Assembly (NCBI GenBank): GCA_021816935.1
Contig: JAKAWR010000004.1
Location: forward strand, 26,435 to 90,434
DNA: 64,000 bases
Direction of reading: 5' to 3'
Origin: Actinomycetes bacterium
Lineage (GTDB): Bacteria; Actinomycetota; Acidimicrobiia; Acidimicrobiales; JAMCPL01
A program made the position numbers and the translations under genes. Below the pieces are notes generated by a model, which saw only the letters and a program-made list of their open reading frames with translations, had not been told where the DNA came from and searched no databases. Of the stretch, positions 28,161 through 38,108 are shown in pieces (position 1 is the first letter of the stretch; each line of letters opens with the position of its first letter).

Positions 28161-29943
28161 CGTCCTGAGGGCGTTGCAAGTGGCGCGCGTTGGCTTCAGC
28201 CGGTTCATCGGAGGGGGTCGAGGGGGGCGGACCCGCGCCTGATGCAGGCGGCAGGCCTCCAGCGGTGGTCGGAGGTCCGTCCTGCGAATCGCCGCCCGGC
28301 AGTACAAGCCGGAATATCGACCCTTCGCCCTCCCGCGATTCGACCTCGACGCGACCCTGATGGTTCGAAGCGACATGGCGGACTATGGAGAGTCCGAGTC
28401 CGGTGCCGCCCGCCTTGTGGCTGCGAGCGATGTCCACCCTGTAAAACCTCTCGAAAATACGATCCAGGTCTCTTGACGGGATCCCTACCCCATTGTCTAT
28501 CACTGTAATGCTCACCTCCTGCCCGCCTTCGCCGGCCACTTCCCTCGATCCGCTGGCCGGAACGACCCCCCTAATGTATGGAGTCCCCGTCGGACCTGAT
28601 GTATGAGTCTCGTCTCCCGATCCATTGCCGTCAGCGGCAGTGTTCTCGCCCATGGCGTCACTGTCGCCGCCGCCAGCACCACCACCACTACTGCCGTTGC
28701 CGGCGGTAGTATATCCTGGCCGCCCGCCGCCTCCGTGCGGCGCAGGTGCCGCTGTGCATTCCACTCTCACGGACTGGCCTTCCCCCGAGAACTTAACTGC
28801 GTTGTCGACAAGGTTGTATACTGCGGACACGAGCTGGCGGCGGTCACCGAGGACGGTGAGCGAATCGTCTACCCGGGGGATGTCGAGCGTCACCCCGCGC
28901 TGATCAGCCGCAGATCGCACCCTGTCGAGGGCTTCGGCAACGATGAGTTCGACAGGTACGGGTTCACGTACAGGAGACTCCTGAGCCTCGATCCTGGAAA
29001 GATCGAGCAGATCTTCCAGGATGCGGTTGACCCTGAAAGCCTCGCTCTGGACGCGGGCGGCGAGGCGCTTGCCGATAGCCGGGTCCGTCTCGTCGACGAG
29101 GGTCTCGACAAGCAGGCCCAGTGCCCCAATGGGCGTCTTGAGCTCGTGCGAAACGTTTGACACGAAGTCCCGGCGGATCTCGTCCACGCGCTTTCTCTCG
29201 GTGACGTCTTCGATGATCGCCGCCACGCCGATGCTCTTGCGCCCGTCCCCCATCACCCGCGCGCGCAGCGTCAGCGACCTCCGCGGCGGACCGTAGAGGT
29301 CAATCTCTCGTTCCTCCTCGCCCTTGTCCCATGCTTCGTTGAGCAGGTCGACCACCGCCTGGGCAACGATCGCTTCGGCATGGCGGCCGGACATCATCCT
29401 CACCGCTCCGGCATTGCGGAAGACGACATTGCCGTTCACGTCGCAGATTATGATGCCCTGGTTCATGGCGTCGAGCGCCCGTTTGAAGCGCATGGACTCT
29501 TCGGACGACTCCGCAACCACCTCCGCGGCCTGGCCGGTGACCTGCTCAAGGCGGTGCAGGGCGGGTTCGACGCCACCTTTTCCCGGGAAATCCTCCAGGT
29601 CGATGCCGAGCCTGGCGCCTAGCGAAGCCAACCTCTCCTCTATGGGCCGCCTTCCTGTACGCCTGCCTATGAGTACGCCGACCACGACGGCGACAATGGC
29701 CGCTGCAACCACCACTCCTACGATGACCTCCGCGTGGGCAGCACTCACCACCGCCGGTCCGGATGCCCATCCAGGCTCCCGCCAGATCGCAAGTAGCACG
29801 AGACCAGCATGGCAGGCTTTGGGACCCAAGTGTTGCATCGCTGGAATAGCGCCGTATCCAAACTCTTGCATCTCGCCTCTTGTCCCAGGTACCCGGCATA
29901 GGCAGCACCCGGCGCAGCGCAACCTGCCTGTAGAGGAGGTCAT
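28144..29943 (-). CDS. SenX3/PhoR-like sensor histidine kinase with Gly-rich insertion (start uncertain)
   Basis: RRDFVSNVSHELKTPIGALGLLVETL; LVDNAVKFSGEG; VIDNGVGIPSRDLDRIFERFYRVD; GTGLGLSIVRHVASNHQG. Confidence 0.92.
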   Translation of the reverse strand: MTSSTGRLRCAGCCLCRVPGTRGEMQEFGYGAIPAMQHLGPKACHAGLVLLAIWREPGWASGPAVVSAAHAEVIVGVVVAAAIVAVVVGVLIGRRTGRRPIEERLASLGARLGIDLEDFPGKGGVEPALHRLEQVTGQAAEVVAESSEESMRFKRALDAMNQGIIICDVNGNVVFRNAGAVRMMSGRHAEAIVAQAVVDLLNEAWDKGEEEREIDLYGPPRRSLTLRARVMGDGRKSIGVAAIIEDVTERKRVDEIRRDFVSNVSHELKTPIGALGLLVETLVDETDPAIGKRLAARVQSEAFRVNRILEDLLDLSRIEAQESPVREPVPVELIVAEALDRVRSAADQRGVTLDIPRVDDSLTVLGDRRQLVSAVYNLVDNAVKFSGEGQSVRVECTAAPAPHGGGGRPGYTTAGNGSSGGGAGGGDSDAMGENTAADGNGSGDETHTSGPTGTPYIRGVVPASGSREVAGEGGQEVSITVIDNGVGIPSRDLDRIFERFYRVDIARSHKAGGTGLGLSIVRHVASNHQGRVEVESREGEGSIFRLVLPGGDSQDGPPTTAGGLPPASGAGPPPSTPSDEPAEANARHLQRPQDDGTPG

Positions 29944-29964
29944 TTTACTTTTCCACTTGCATGT

Positions 29965-29988
29965 CCTGTTATATCATGATATAACAGG
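29965..29988. promoter_or_regulatory. Perfect 24-bp palindrome upstream of the T4SS-like locus
   Basis: CCTGTTATATCATGATATAACAGG equals its reverse complement; outer acatgt/gcatgt flanks. Confidence 0.85.
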
Positions 29989-30103
29989 CTAAGACATGTA
30001 ACGACAGGGCATATCCGATCTAGCGTTTTCCAGAGCTCGTCCGGACAGTGGCGGGCTGCCGTGATACGTCGGCAGGAGCACACGACTCACAAGGAGGTCT
30101 CAC

Positions 30104-30418
30104 ATGATGGCTACAGGTCTACTGGTAATGGCAGCGGCCGGAGGTGCCGTACATATGCAACCGCAGCTGTCGGGGTTGCCAGGTGGGTCGGTCCTTCAGA
30201 GCCTCACGAACGGGATCGGCGCATGGAGCCTCGCCGCCGCCCTCGTCGGGCTAGTGATTGGTGCGGCGGCGTGGGCACTCGGAGCGCACTCCCAGAACTA
30301 CCAGCAGTCATACGTGGGCAAGAGAACGGTGCTTGTTTCCGGTCTTGCAGCTCTTCTGATAGGCGCCGCGCCGGGCATCGTGAACTTCTTCTTCATGACC
30401 GGCGGCAAGGTGCACTGA
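30104..30418 (+). CDS. Small integral membrane protein, VirB2/DUF6112-like (tentative)
   Basis: Strong SD aaggagg upstream; hydrophobic helices; first gene before TrbL/VirB4/VirD4-like genes. Confidence 0.6.
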   Translation: MMATGLLVMAAAGGAVHMQPQLSGLPGGSVLQSLTNGIGAWSLAAALVGLVIGAAAWALGAHSQNYQQSYVGKRTVLVSGLAALLIGAAPGIVNFFFMTGGKVH

Positions 30419-30473
30419 GGCGGATCCCGGTGGAAGTGAGTGGCGAATCCGATAGCCAAGAGGTTGCGAAGGC

Positions 30474-31844
30474 ATGCTTGACTGGCTGATCGGGAAGGGG
30501 GCCAATGCCGGGTTCGGTGCGCTCGCAAAGTGGGTGGGCTCGGGCGCGGCATGGATCCTTCACGCACTGGGTGCCGTGCTTGCCGCAACGACGTCGCCTC
30601 CTGTGACGTCGAACTGGTTCGGGGCTGACTATCGCTCGATGTCGGTACTGGCGGCAGTCGTGATCCTGCCCCTGGCCTGCGTCGGCGCCGTCCAGGCGAT
30701 AGTCAGGCAGAGTGCCGGCATACTTGGCAGGACCTTCTTTCTCAACGTCCCGGTAGCTCTCGTGTTTACCGGGATAGCCGTCCAGCTGGTGCATCTTGGC
30801 CTTCTGGCCACCGACGAGATGTCTGCTGCCCTCGCGGGGAGCATCGGTGTACACATGGGCTCTGTTCTCGCCCCGTTGACCCTCGCGTTTTCAGCCGGCC
30901 AGGGGCCTGGAGCGCCGGGGTTCGTGTTATTTCTTTTCAGTCTCGTCGCGGCAGTCGCAGGCGTTATCCTGTGGATGGAGCTCGTGCTCCGGTCGGCGGC
31001 GATCTCCGTCGCAACCTTTTTCTTCCCGCTGGCCTTGGCGACGCTTGCATGGCCGGCAATATCGAGCTGGTGCAGGAGGCTCGCGGAGACGATAGCGGTC
31101 CTGATTCTCAGCAAGTTCGTGATCGTAGCCGTGCTGGTACTCGGCTCGTCGGCCTTGGCGGGGAGCCTGCACCACGGCGGCGGCGGCGTGGCAAGCCTTG
31201 TTACAGGCCTGGCACTTCTCCTCCTTGCGGTCTTTGCCCCCTACAGCCTCTTCAAGCTCATTCCCTTTGTCGAGGGGAGTGCAGCAGTGCACCTGGAGGG
31301 CAGCCGCCAACGTGCGCAGGCGGGGGCGAGCTCGGCTGTGGAACGAGGTCAGTGGGTACAGAGGCAGGTCAAGGAGACGCGGATCGGGTTCGGCGATGGA
31401 CGGGGCGTTGCAGGCGGCACGGCAGCGCGAGGCGGTGCAAGTGCAAGCGCCGGCGCAGGTGGGATCGACGTGGCGAGCGCTACCCAGGGCGTGTCGGCAG
31501 GAGCCGGTCTCGGGATGGCCGCGGCGGGGGGCGAAGGCGCTGCCGGTGCCGGAGCCAGTGCGGGCGCGGCGGCGGGTGCGAGTGCAGGGCCTGCCGGTGC
31601 AGCGGTTGTAGCGACGGCTGCGGTGATGTCTATCCCCATGGAGGCCACGAGGCAGATGGCTGCCGTATTCACGGAAGCGGCGCAGGCGGGGATTGGTAGC
31701 GAGGAACTCTACGACACGGTAGCAATGGTGAGACATGAGGGAGTCGCCTTCGAGGACCAGCCTGGCGTGGTGCAGAGCCGGCTTCAAGACCGCCTCGGGA
31801 ACGCGGAATCGCTACCGGCATTGCAGGAGACGCGATCCTCGTGA
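30474..31844 (+). CDS. Polytopic membrane protein, TrbL/VirB6-like, Ala/Gly-rich C-terminus
   Basis: Multiple TM helices followed by AAAGGEGAAGAGASAGAAAGASAGPAGAAV. Confidence 0.65.
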   Translation: MLDWLIGKGANAGFGALAKWVGSGAAWILHALGAVLAATTSPPVTSNWFGADYRSMSVLAAVVILPLACVGAVQAIVRQSAGILGRTFFLNVPVALVFTGIAVQLVHLGLLATDEMSAALAGSIGVHMGSVLAPLTLAFSAGQGPGAPGFVLFLFSLVAAVAGVILWMELVLRSAAISVATFFFPLALATLAWPAISSWCRRLAETIAVLILSKFVIVAVLVLGSSALAGSLHHGGGGVASLVTGLALLLLAVFAPYSLFKLIPFVEGSAAVHLEGSRQRAQAGASSAVERGQWVQRQVKETRIGFGDGRGVAGGTAARGGASASAGAGGIDVASATQGVSAGAGLGMAAAGGEGAAGAGASAGAAAGASAGPAGAAVVATAAVMSIPMEATRQMAAVFTEAAQAGIGSEELYDTVAMVRHEGVAFEDQPGVVQSRLQDRLGNAESLPALQETRSS

Positions 31845-33589
31845 CCAGGCCGGCCAGCTCAGGGCAGGGCGAACCGGACACCTATCTCTTCTCGCCGCCT
31901 GAACGGAGAGCGCTACTTGCTGGATGGCGTAAGAGCCAGGTAATTGTCGTGGGGAGTGGGCTTGCCTTTGCGACCGTCGTCGTTCGCTGCCTTCCGTCGA
32001 TTGCCGGCATCATCCTGGCGCTAACCGTGGCTGCCGCATCTCTTGGAGCTGTGGCCGTTCCGATTGGCGGGAGTACTACTGACGAGTGGATGCCGGACCT
32101 CTGGAGGTATGCATTCAAGACGGCGACCGGAAGTCTCCGCACGCTTTCCGGTACGCCGGAATCGGGAGCTATTCTCACGCTCGGGTCCCTCTTTGATAGA
32201 CCGGGGATCGAGGCCGCTCCGTCTGCGACCAGCGGCCCTGATGCCTGCGTGGCAGGTAGCTGCGGGCAGCCGGTCGGTGCGGGACCCTACCGGATCGACG
32301 GATCCGGCCGGCGGGGCGAGCGGGCGCCAAGCGAACGAAGAGTGTCGCGATCAGAGTGGAACGCAGGGCCGTACCGGCGTGCGGGTAGGATCACCAAGCT
32401 CCTCTCGCGTCACCCGCTCCAGGGTCTCGAGTTGATGCGAGTCGTGCCGGAAGAACGAGGGATTCTTTCCGAGCGCCATGTCGGGATGGTTCATGATTCG
32501 CAGGAACAGACATACAGCGTAGCCCTCGGCGTGCAATCGCGCGGCTTCCTTCTTGCGGCACCCGAGGAGCAGTCGCGAAGAGTCGGCGCATGGGCGCAGG
32601 CCCTGTCGTCGCTTGCAAGGGAGGGTACCCCCGTTTGCCGGGTGCAGTGGCTGGTCCGGTCCCTGCCCGGCGACCCCGGAGAACTGTACAGCTATTACCG
32701 TGAGTACGGGACGGGCCTTGGCAATCCCCGGCTCTTCCGGGAGTCGAGCGACCAGGCTGTATCGTACGAAGAGCTGCTTTCGTCTTGCGGGGCAAGGGCA
32801 CGCTGTCAGGAGGCGAACATCGTCTTGACCGTCCGCTCGAGGTCGCGGGGATATCACCGGAAGGGCTGTTACCCGGAACTAGAGGCTGCAAACGTGCTCG
32901 TAGGCGAGTTGGTGGCGCTTACGCGGCGGCTTCAGGATGCCGGCGTAGATGCAGGAGATGTTCTGGGCGTGGAGGAGCTGATGGCATGTTTCGCCGGAAC
33001 AACCAGCGGCCGCACTGGTGATGCTGCGCGAGCCGCATCCGGGGCCCGGATCGGCTCGGCGGATCCCTCCCGGTGGGCGTGGCCTGCTGCCGTAGAGGAG
33101 CACTGGGACTGCGTCCACGTCGATTCCGCTTGGTATTCGACCTACTGGGTCGCGCAGTGGCCGCGGGTTCCCGTCTCGTCGGAGTTCCTTGCGCCGCTGA
33201 TGCTGGACGCGGAGGACCGGCGTTGCATGGCGGTGGTGATGGAACCGGTAAGTCCGGCGGAAGCGGTGCGCCAGGTCGAGCAGTTCCGCACCACCCAGGT
33301 GGCAGACGAGGAACTTCGCCGGACCGGCGGCTTCATCCGTACGGCGAGAGCCCGGCGGGAGCACGAGTCTCTCCTCCGGCGGGAGCAGGAGCTTGCAGAC
33401 GGCCACGGGCAGTTCCGCTATTCTGGCTACTGCGCGGTTGAGGCCGGGGACAGGGACGCTTTGGCGGATGCACGCAGCCGGATGGAGCAGGCGGCGGGCC
33501 AGGCCCGACTCGAGCTGCGCCTGCTCTACGGCCGCCAGGGTGCAGCCCTGGCATACACACTTCCGATCGGGCGGGGCCTTTCGCGTTGA
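31841..33589 (+). CDS. SCO6880-like conjugation-associated protein
   Basis: PDTYLFSPPERRALLAGWRKSQVIVVGSGLAFA N-terminus, DEWMPDLWRYAFKTATG; sits before the VirB4-like gene. Confidence 0.7.
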   Translation: MTRPASSGQGEPDTYLFSPPERRALLAGWRKSQVIVVGSGLAFATVVVRCLPSIAGIILALTVAAASLGAVAVPIGGSTTDEWMPDLWRYAFKTATGSLRTLSGTPESGAILTLGSLFDRPGIEAAPSATSGPDACVAGSCGQPVGAGPYRIDGSGRRGERAPSERRVSRSEWNAGPYRRAGRITKLLSRHPLQGLELMRVVPEERGILSERHVGMVHDSQEQTYSVALGVQSRGFLLAAPEEQSRRVGAWAQALSSLAREGTPVCRVQWLVRSLPGDPGELYSYYREYGTGLGNPRLFRESSDQAVSYEELLSSCGARARCQEANIVLTVRSRSRGYHRKGCYPELEAANVLVGELVALTRRLQDAGVDAGDVLGVEELMACFAGTTSGRTGDAARAASGARIGSADPSRWAWPAAVEEHWDCVHVDSAWYSTYWVAQWPRVPVSSEFLAPLMLDAEDRRCMAVVMEPVSPAEAVRQVEQFRTTQVADEELRRTGGFIRTARARREHESLLRREQELADGHGQFRYSGYCAVEAGDRDALADARSRMEQAAGQARLELRLLYGRQGAALAYTLPIGRGLSR

Positions 33590-35034
33590 GGTCCCCGTCT
33601 GTTCCGCCGCACGTCTCGACGGCAAGGCATCTCGCAGGCGCCTATCCCTTCTTGCGCGAGTCGGAGCTCGGGGCAGGAGGGACGTTCATCGGCGTGGACC
33701 TGCTGGGCGGGTCGTTCTGTTACGACCCCTTCGTACTCTATGAGGCGGGCCTGGTTACCAACCCGAACATGGTCGTACTCGGCCAGATTGGTCGCGGTAA
33801 GAGCTCTCTTGTCAAGAGCTACCTTTGGCGCCAGTCCGTCTTCGGCCGGAGGTGCTGGGTTGTCGACCCGAAAGGGGAGTATGGCCCGCTGGCACTTGCG
33901 TGTGGTGTGGAGCCCGTCAGACTCGAGCCCGGGGGTTCGATCAGGTTGAACCCGCTCGACGATCCTTCGTCGTATCGGGATACCGGAACAGGCCATGCGG
34001 CGAGAGGCGGTGAGTTGTTGGGGCGAGATCAGGGGTTGGCACCAGGTGGCAACATCGGCCACGTCGGCCAGGCTGGCGAGGCCGACGAGGCCGGCAGGGT
34101 GGAACCCGGGGTGCATGCCATTCTAAAGCCCGATACGGGTGTCACGTTCAAGCCCGGGAGGAGTGTGACGCCGCGGCCTGAGGAGAGTATCACGCTCAGG
34201 CGGGTGGCTCTACTATCCGCCATACTTACGGCATCTCTCGGCCGGTCGCTCCTTCCGGCCGAGAGCGGGGCACTGGACCTGGCGGTGCGAGATGCTCAGG
34301 GGCGGCATCGTCAACCCGTTATCCCCCACGTTATCGAAGCGCTTTTCGCGCCCACCTTCGCCAGCGCCGCCGCCCTGAGGACGGAGATCGCACGGCTGAC
34401 AGAGGATGGGCGCCAGGTCGCGCTCGAGTTGCGTCGCCTGACGGCGGGCGACCTCCGGGGCATGTTCGACGGTCCGACTTCCGAAGGCATCAACATGGAC
34501 GGGCAGGTGGTGGTTCTCGATCTCTCGGCTATATACAACTCACCTGCGCTTGGCATTCTGATGACTTGTGCGATGGGCTGGCTGCAAGGGGCTCTGGAAC
34601 GCCCCGGTGCCGAGCGGGTGTTGTTCGTGGTCGACGAGGCATGGGCCGTGTTGCGCAACCCCGGAGTGGCCAGATGGTTGCACGATTCCTGGAAGCTGGC
34701 CCGCGCAAGGGGTATATCCAATATCGCCGTTGTCCACCGCCCGTCCGACCTGGCGGCTGTCGGTCCGGGCGATGGCGAGCATATGCACCTCGCCAGGGGC
34801 CTTCTTTCCGACTCCGAGACCCGTGTTGTCTATGCCCAATCTCCGGGGGAGGCCGAGATGGCAGCCGGGCTTCTCGATCTGACGCCCACCGAGACGGAGA
34901 TCATCAAGCAACTCGGGCGCGGCATCGCGCTCTGGAAGGTCGGGAACAGGTCCTTTCTCGTGAGGCACGAGATGGTAGCGCGCGAGCTCGAGATAACGCA
35001 GACCGACGGAGCGATGAAAGCCCATTACCAGTGA
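33586..35034 (+). CDS. VirB4/TraC-like ATPase with low-complexity insertion
   Basis: NMVVLGQIGRGKSSLVKSYLWRQSVFGRRCWVVDPKGEYGPLA (Walker A); VLFVVDEAWAVLRNPGVARWLHDSWKLARARGISNIAVVHRPSDL. Confidence 0.88.
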   Translation: MRSPSVPPHVSTARHLAGAYPFLRESELGAGGTFIGVDLLGGSFCYDPFVLYEAGLVTNPNMVVLGQIGRGKSSLVKSYLWRQSVFGRRCWVVDPKGEYGPLALACGVEPVRLEPGGSIRLNPLDDPSSYRDTGTGHAARGGELLGRDQGLAPGGNIGHVGQAGEADEAGRVEPGVHAILKPDTGVTFKPGRSVTPRPEESITLRRVALLSAILTASLGRSLLPAESGALDLAVRDAQGRHRQPVIPHVIEALFAPTFASAAALRTEIARLTEDGRQVALELRRLTAGDLRGMFDGPTSEGINMDGQVVVLDLSAIYNSPALGILMTCAMGWLQGALERPGAERVLFVVDEAWAVLRNPGVARWLHDSWKLARARGISNIAVVHRPSDLAAVGPGDGEHMHLARGLLSDSETRVVYAQSPGEAEMAAGLLDLTPTETEIIKQLGRGIALWKVGNRSFLVRHEMVARELEITQTDGAMKAHYQ

Positions 35035-36683
35035 AGCTCACGGATTTCTCGCCCTCGACCGTGCTCGCGCTCGCCATCGTCGCCGGGGCCCTTTGGTTTA
35101 TGCGGCAGGACTCGCAGGGACGCGGGTTCGCTTCGGGCCGGGCGTGGGATCGGTCGCGCCTTGCACCGGGGGCCCGGCGGGAGAGGGGTGAGGGGAGAAG
35201 GGGTCGATTGCCCGGATCCGGACCGGGCCGGCCGGATGGTGCGGTCCGGACGAGGCCGCCTTGGCAGGTCACGGGCCCGGCGGTAGCGCCGGGGAGAAGA
35301 GCGAGAAGGCAGGCAGGCTTGCTGTCACGCCTCGCGCAGGTGGCATTCCGCAGGCCCACCGCCGGCGAAGCGACCTGGGGCGACGTGCGAGATGCGCGAC
35401 ACCTTCTGGTGCCTGGCCCGGTTCGGGGCAGGATATGTCTCGGTACGATGAAGAACAGGCTGGTGGCGGCCGAGCGCGGCCATTCCCTACTCGTGATCGG
35501 TCCCACCCAGTGCGGAAAGACCAGCGGTCTCGCAATTCCCTCGATTCTCGAGTGGGACGGGCCAGTACTGGCGGCGTCGGTCAAGTCCGACCTGGCGGCG
35601 GCAACGATAGGAGGGCGATCCAAGCGGGGCCGCGTCGGTATTTATGACCCTACCGGCGGTAGCGGCCTTGGCGCCCTCGGCTTCGAGGACGCCGTATGTG
35701 GATGGAGTCCCCTGGCTACATCCGCGGCGTGGGGCGGTGCCAGGCGAATGGCGGGAATGCTGACTGACGCCGCGCGGGCACGCGCGTCGGGCATCGAGGA
35801 TGCGGAATTCTGGTACAGGGCGGCGGCCAAGCTCATGGCACCGTTGCTACTGGCGGCGGCCGTCTCGGGCAGGACGATGGGCGACGTGGTCAGGTGGCTC
35901 GATACGCAGGAGATCAACGAGGTGGCAGGACTGCTGGATACCGCTGGCGAGGGCGAGGCGTTACTGGCCGCGGAGGCCGTTTGGCGTAAGGAGGAACGAC
36001 AACTCAGTTCGATCTATTCCACTGCAGAGATCGTTCTGGAACCCTTCGGTGATCCGGACATAGCTGCGTCGGAGGAGCTGGCACGAGATCGGCGGATCAT
36101 GGTGCCGGAGGAACTCGCGGAAGGAGGCACCCTCTACCTGTGCGCGCCGGCGCACGGCCAGAGGCGGGCGATGCTGGCAACTACCGTGCTCGTTACCCAG
36201 ATCCTCGAGGGAGCATACGAGAGGTCACTGCGCCAGGGCGGCCCGCTCGATCCTCCCCTGCTCGTTGTCATCGACGAGGCGGCGAACGTCGCTCCGGTGG
36301 TCGATCTCGACTCTCTGGCCTCTACCGCGGCGTCGCACGGGATTCAGCTCGTAACAGTCTGGCAGGATCTCGCCCAGCTCAATGCCCGCTACGGTTACAG
36401 GGCTTCAAGCGTGGCGAACAACCACCGGGCGAAGCTGTTCTTCTCGGGCATTTCGGATCCGCCCACTCTGGAACTTGCCAGCCAGCTTGCCGGCGACACC
36501 GTTGTCGACCTATCCAGTGACACCTTCGACGGTTCAGGACATGCGAGCTCTACCCGCAGCCCATCGTTCCGGCGCCTGCTGGCAGCGGATGCACTGCGCC
36601 GGATGCCGCCGGGGTGGGCGACGCTCATCTACGCGCACCTCCCGCCTCTGCCGATCAGGCTGCGCAGCGGGCCGGGCTCGTGA
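35031..36683 (+). CDS. VirD4/TraG-like coupling ATPase
   Basis: GTG start overlaps previous stop; LLVIGPTQCGKTSGLAIPSILEWDGPVLAASVKSDL; PLLVVIDEAANVAPVVDLDSLASTAASHGIQLVTVWQDLAQL. Confidence 0.88.
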   Translation: MKLTDFSPSTVLALAIVAGALWFMRQDSQGRGFASGRAWDRSRLAPGARRERGEGRRGRLPGSGPGRPDGAVRTRPPWQVTGPAVAPGRRARRQAGLLSRLAQVAFRRPTAGEATWGDVRDARHLLVPGPVRGRICLGTMKNRLVAAERGHSLLVIGPTQCGKTSGLAIPSILEWDGPVLAASVKSDLAAATIGGRSKRGRVGIYDPTGGSGLGALGFEDAVCGWSPLATSAAWGGARRMAGMLTDAARARASGIEDAEFWYRAAAKLMAPLLLAAAVSGRTMGDVVRWLDTQEINEVAGLLDTAGEGEALLAAEAVWRKEERQLSSIYSTAEIVLEPFGDPDIAASEELARDRRIMVPEELAEGGTLYLCAPAHGQRRAMLATTVLVTQILEGAYERSLRQGGPLDPPLLVVIDEAANVAPVVDLDSLASTAASHGIQLVTVWQDLAQLNARYGYRASSVANNHRAKLFFSGISDPPTLELASQLAGDTVVDLSSDTFDGSGHASSTRSPSFRRLLAADALRRMPPGWATLIYAHLPPLPIRLRSGPGS

Positions 36684-36698
36684 ACGGCTCGTGGAGCC

Positions 36699-38108
36699 TC
36701 AGCAGGGCGCGGCCGGGGCAACGAGCGGCCACGGCATCAGCCGCTCGGCCAGCAGGCCCAGATCCAGCAATAGTGCATCGGCGTGGTGGCGCGCCAAGAC
36801 CTGCATCCCGACGGGCAATCCGCCGGAAAGGCCCACAGGCAGCGATATCGCTGGGTTGCCGTAGAGGTTCGAAGGAATCGTGAGGGCTCCGTGGTTGCCC
36901 AGCGCCGCCTCGAAGCCGATCTCGGTCGCAAGGTCCCTTCCGCCTACGGTGGTCGGCGGCGGGCCGGCTGCTGCAAAGGCGATGTCAGGGTTCGTTGCTG
37001 CAAAAACGAAGTCCACTTGCTCGAAGATTCCGGCCATGGTTTCGTTGAGCTCGACTCGCTTCGAGCAGACGCTTGCAGCAGAGCGGAGGTCGAAAGTGTG
37101 GTCAGCAATGTTCATGATGAACTGAAGCTCAGGGGTGAGCTCCTGCGCCCTTTCCGGGTAAAGATCGGCGATTTCCGCCATCAGGCTCGCAATGTTGCTC
37201 ATTGCCCACTCGATCGAGATGCCCGGTAGCGTCACTACAACGTCGACGAGCTTCAGGCCTGCCTCCTCGATCAGGGCCCGTGCAGCGTTCTCGACGATCT
37301 CGACGACATAGGGGGCGACGACGGCGCACCCCAGGTCGACCGCTATGCAGGCGCGCATCCCGGAAAGATCGTGGGAGCCGAGGCGGGCCTCCAGGTCGTC
37401 GCCTTTGGGCAGGCTGAGAGCGTCATGCGGGTCGTAGCCGCTGCAGACATCTATGAACCTCGCCGTGTCCCTGACCGAACGCGAGACGCAGCCGTAAACG
37501 ACCGTTAGGGATGACTGGTCCACCCAGGGCCCTTTCGGTATGACGCCGTATGTCGTCTTCAAGCCGAATAGACCGGTGAAGCCCGCCGGAATGCGTATGG
37601 ACCCACCCCCGTCCCCGCCCGTCGCGATAGGGAAAATCCCGCCTGCGACCGATGCGGCGGACCCTCCAGAAGAACCGCCTGGCGTCGCCTCGGTATCCCA
37701 AGGATTCCTTGTCGTGCCGTGCAGCGGGGTGCTCGTATAGTTCATCGAACCGAATTCACTGGCTGTTGTCTGGCCCGCCAGGATCGCGCCGCTGGCCGAC
37801 AGGCGTTCGAGCATAGTGCGGGTGAAGCTGCCCGTTCTCCCGGCGAAAAGCTTGGACGCCTCAGTGAACGGCCATCCGTCGACCGGATCCAGTTCCTTTA
37901 CTCCGAAAGGCACGCCGCCGAACGGCAGCGAGATGTCGGCCGCCTTGGCCGCCGCGTGCGCCTCCTCCTCGTCGATGTAGGAGATTGCGTTCAGCCCGGA
38001 TCGGCCGGCAGCCGTCAGGGCCGCATCCATGATCTCCTCTGGTGAGGTTTCGCGTTTCCTGTATGCGTCGACAAGAGCGCACGCGTCTTCGGTCCAGATA
38101 TCAGTCAC
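36699..38108 (-). CDS. Amidase (amidase signature family)
   Basis: GGSSGGSAASVAGGIFPIATGGDGGGSIRIPAGFTGLFGLKTTYG. Confidence 0.95.
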   Translation of the reverse strand: MTDIWTEDACALVDAYRKRETSPEEIMDAALTAAGRSGLNAISYIDEEEAHAAAKAADISLPFGGVPFGVKELDPVDGWPFTEASKLFAGRTGSFTRTMLERLSASGAILAGQTTASEFGSMNYTSTPLHGTTRNPWDTEATPGGSSGGSAASVAGGIFPIATGGDGGGSIRIPAGFTGLFGLKTTYGVIPKGPWVDQSSLTVVYGCVSRSVRDTARFIDVCSGYDPHDALSLPKGDDLEARLGSHDLSGMRACIAVDLGCAVVAPYVVEIVENAARALIEEAGLKLVDVVVTLPGISIEWAMSNIASLMAEIADLYPERAQELTPELQFIMNIADHTFDLRSAASVCSKRVELNETMAGIFEQVDFVFAATNPDIAFAAAGPPPTTVGGRDLATEIGFEAALGNHGALTIPSNLYGNPAISLPVGLSGGLPVGMQVLARHHADALLLDLGLLAERLMPWPLVAPAAPC

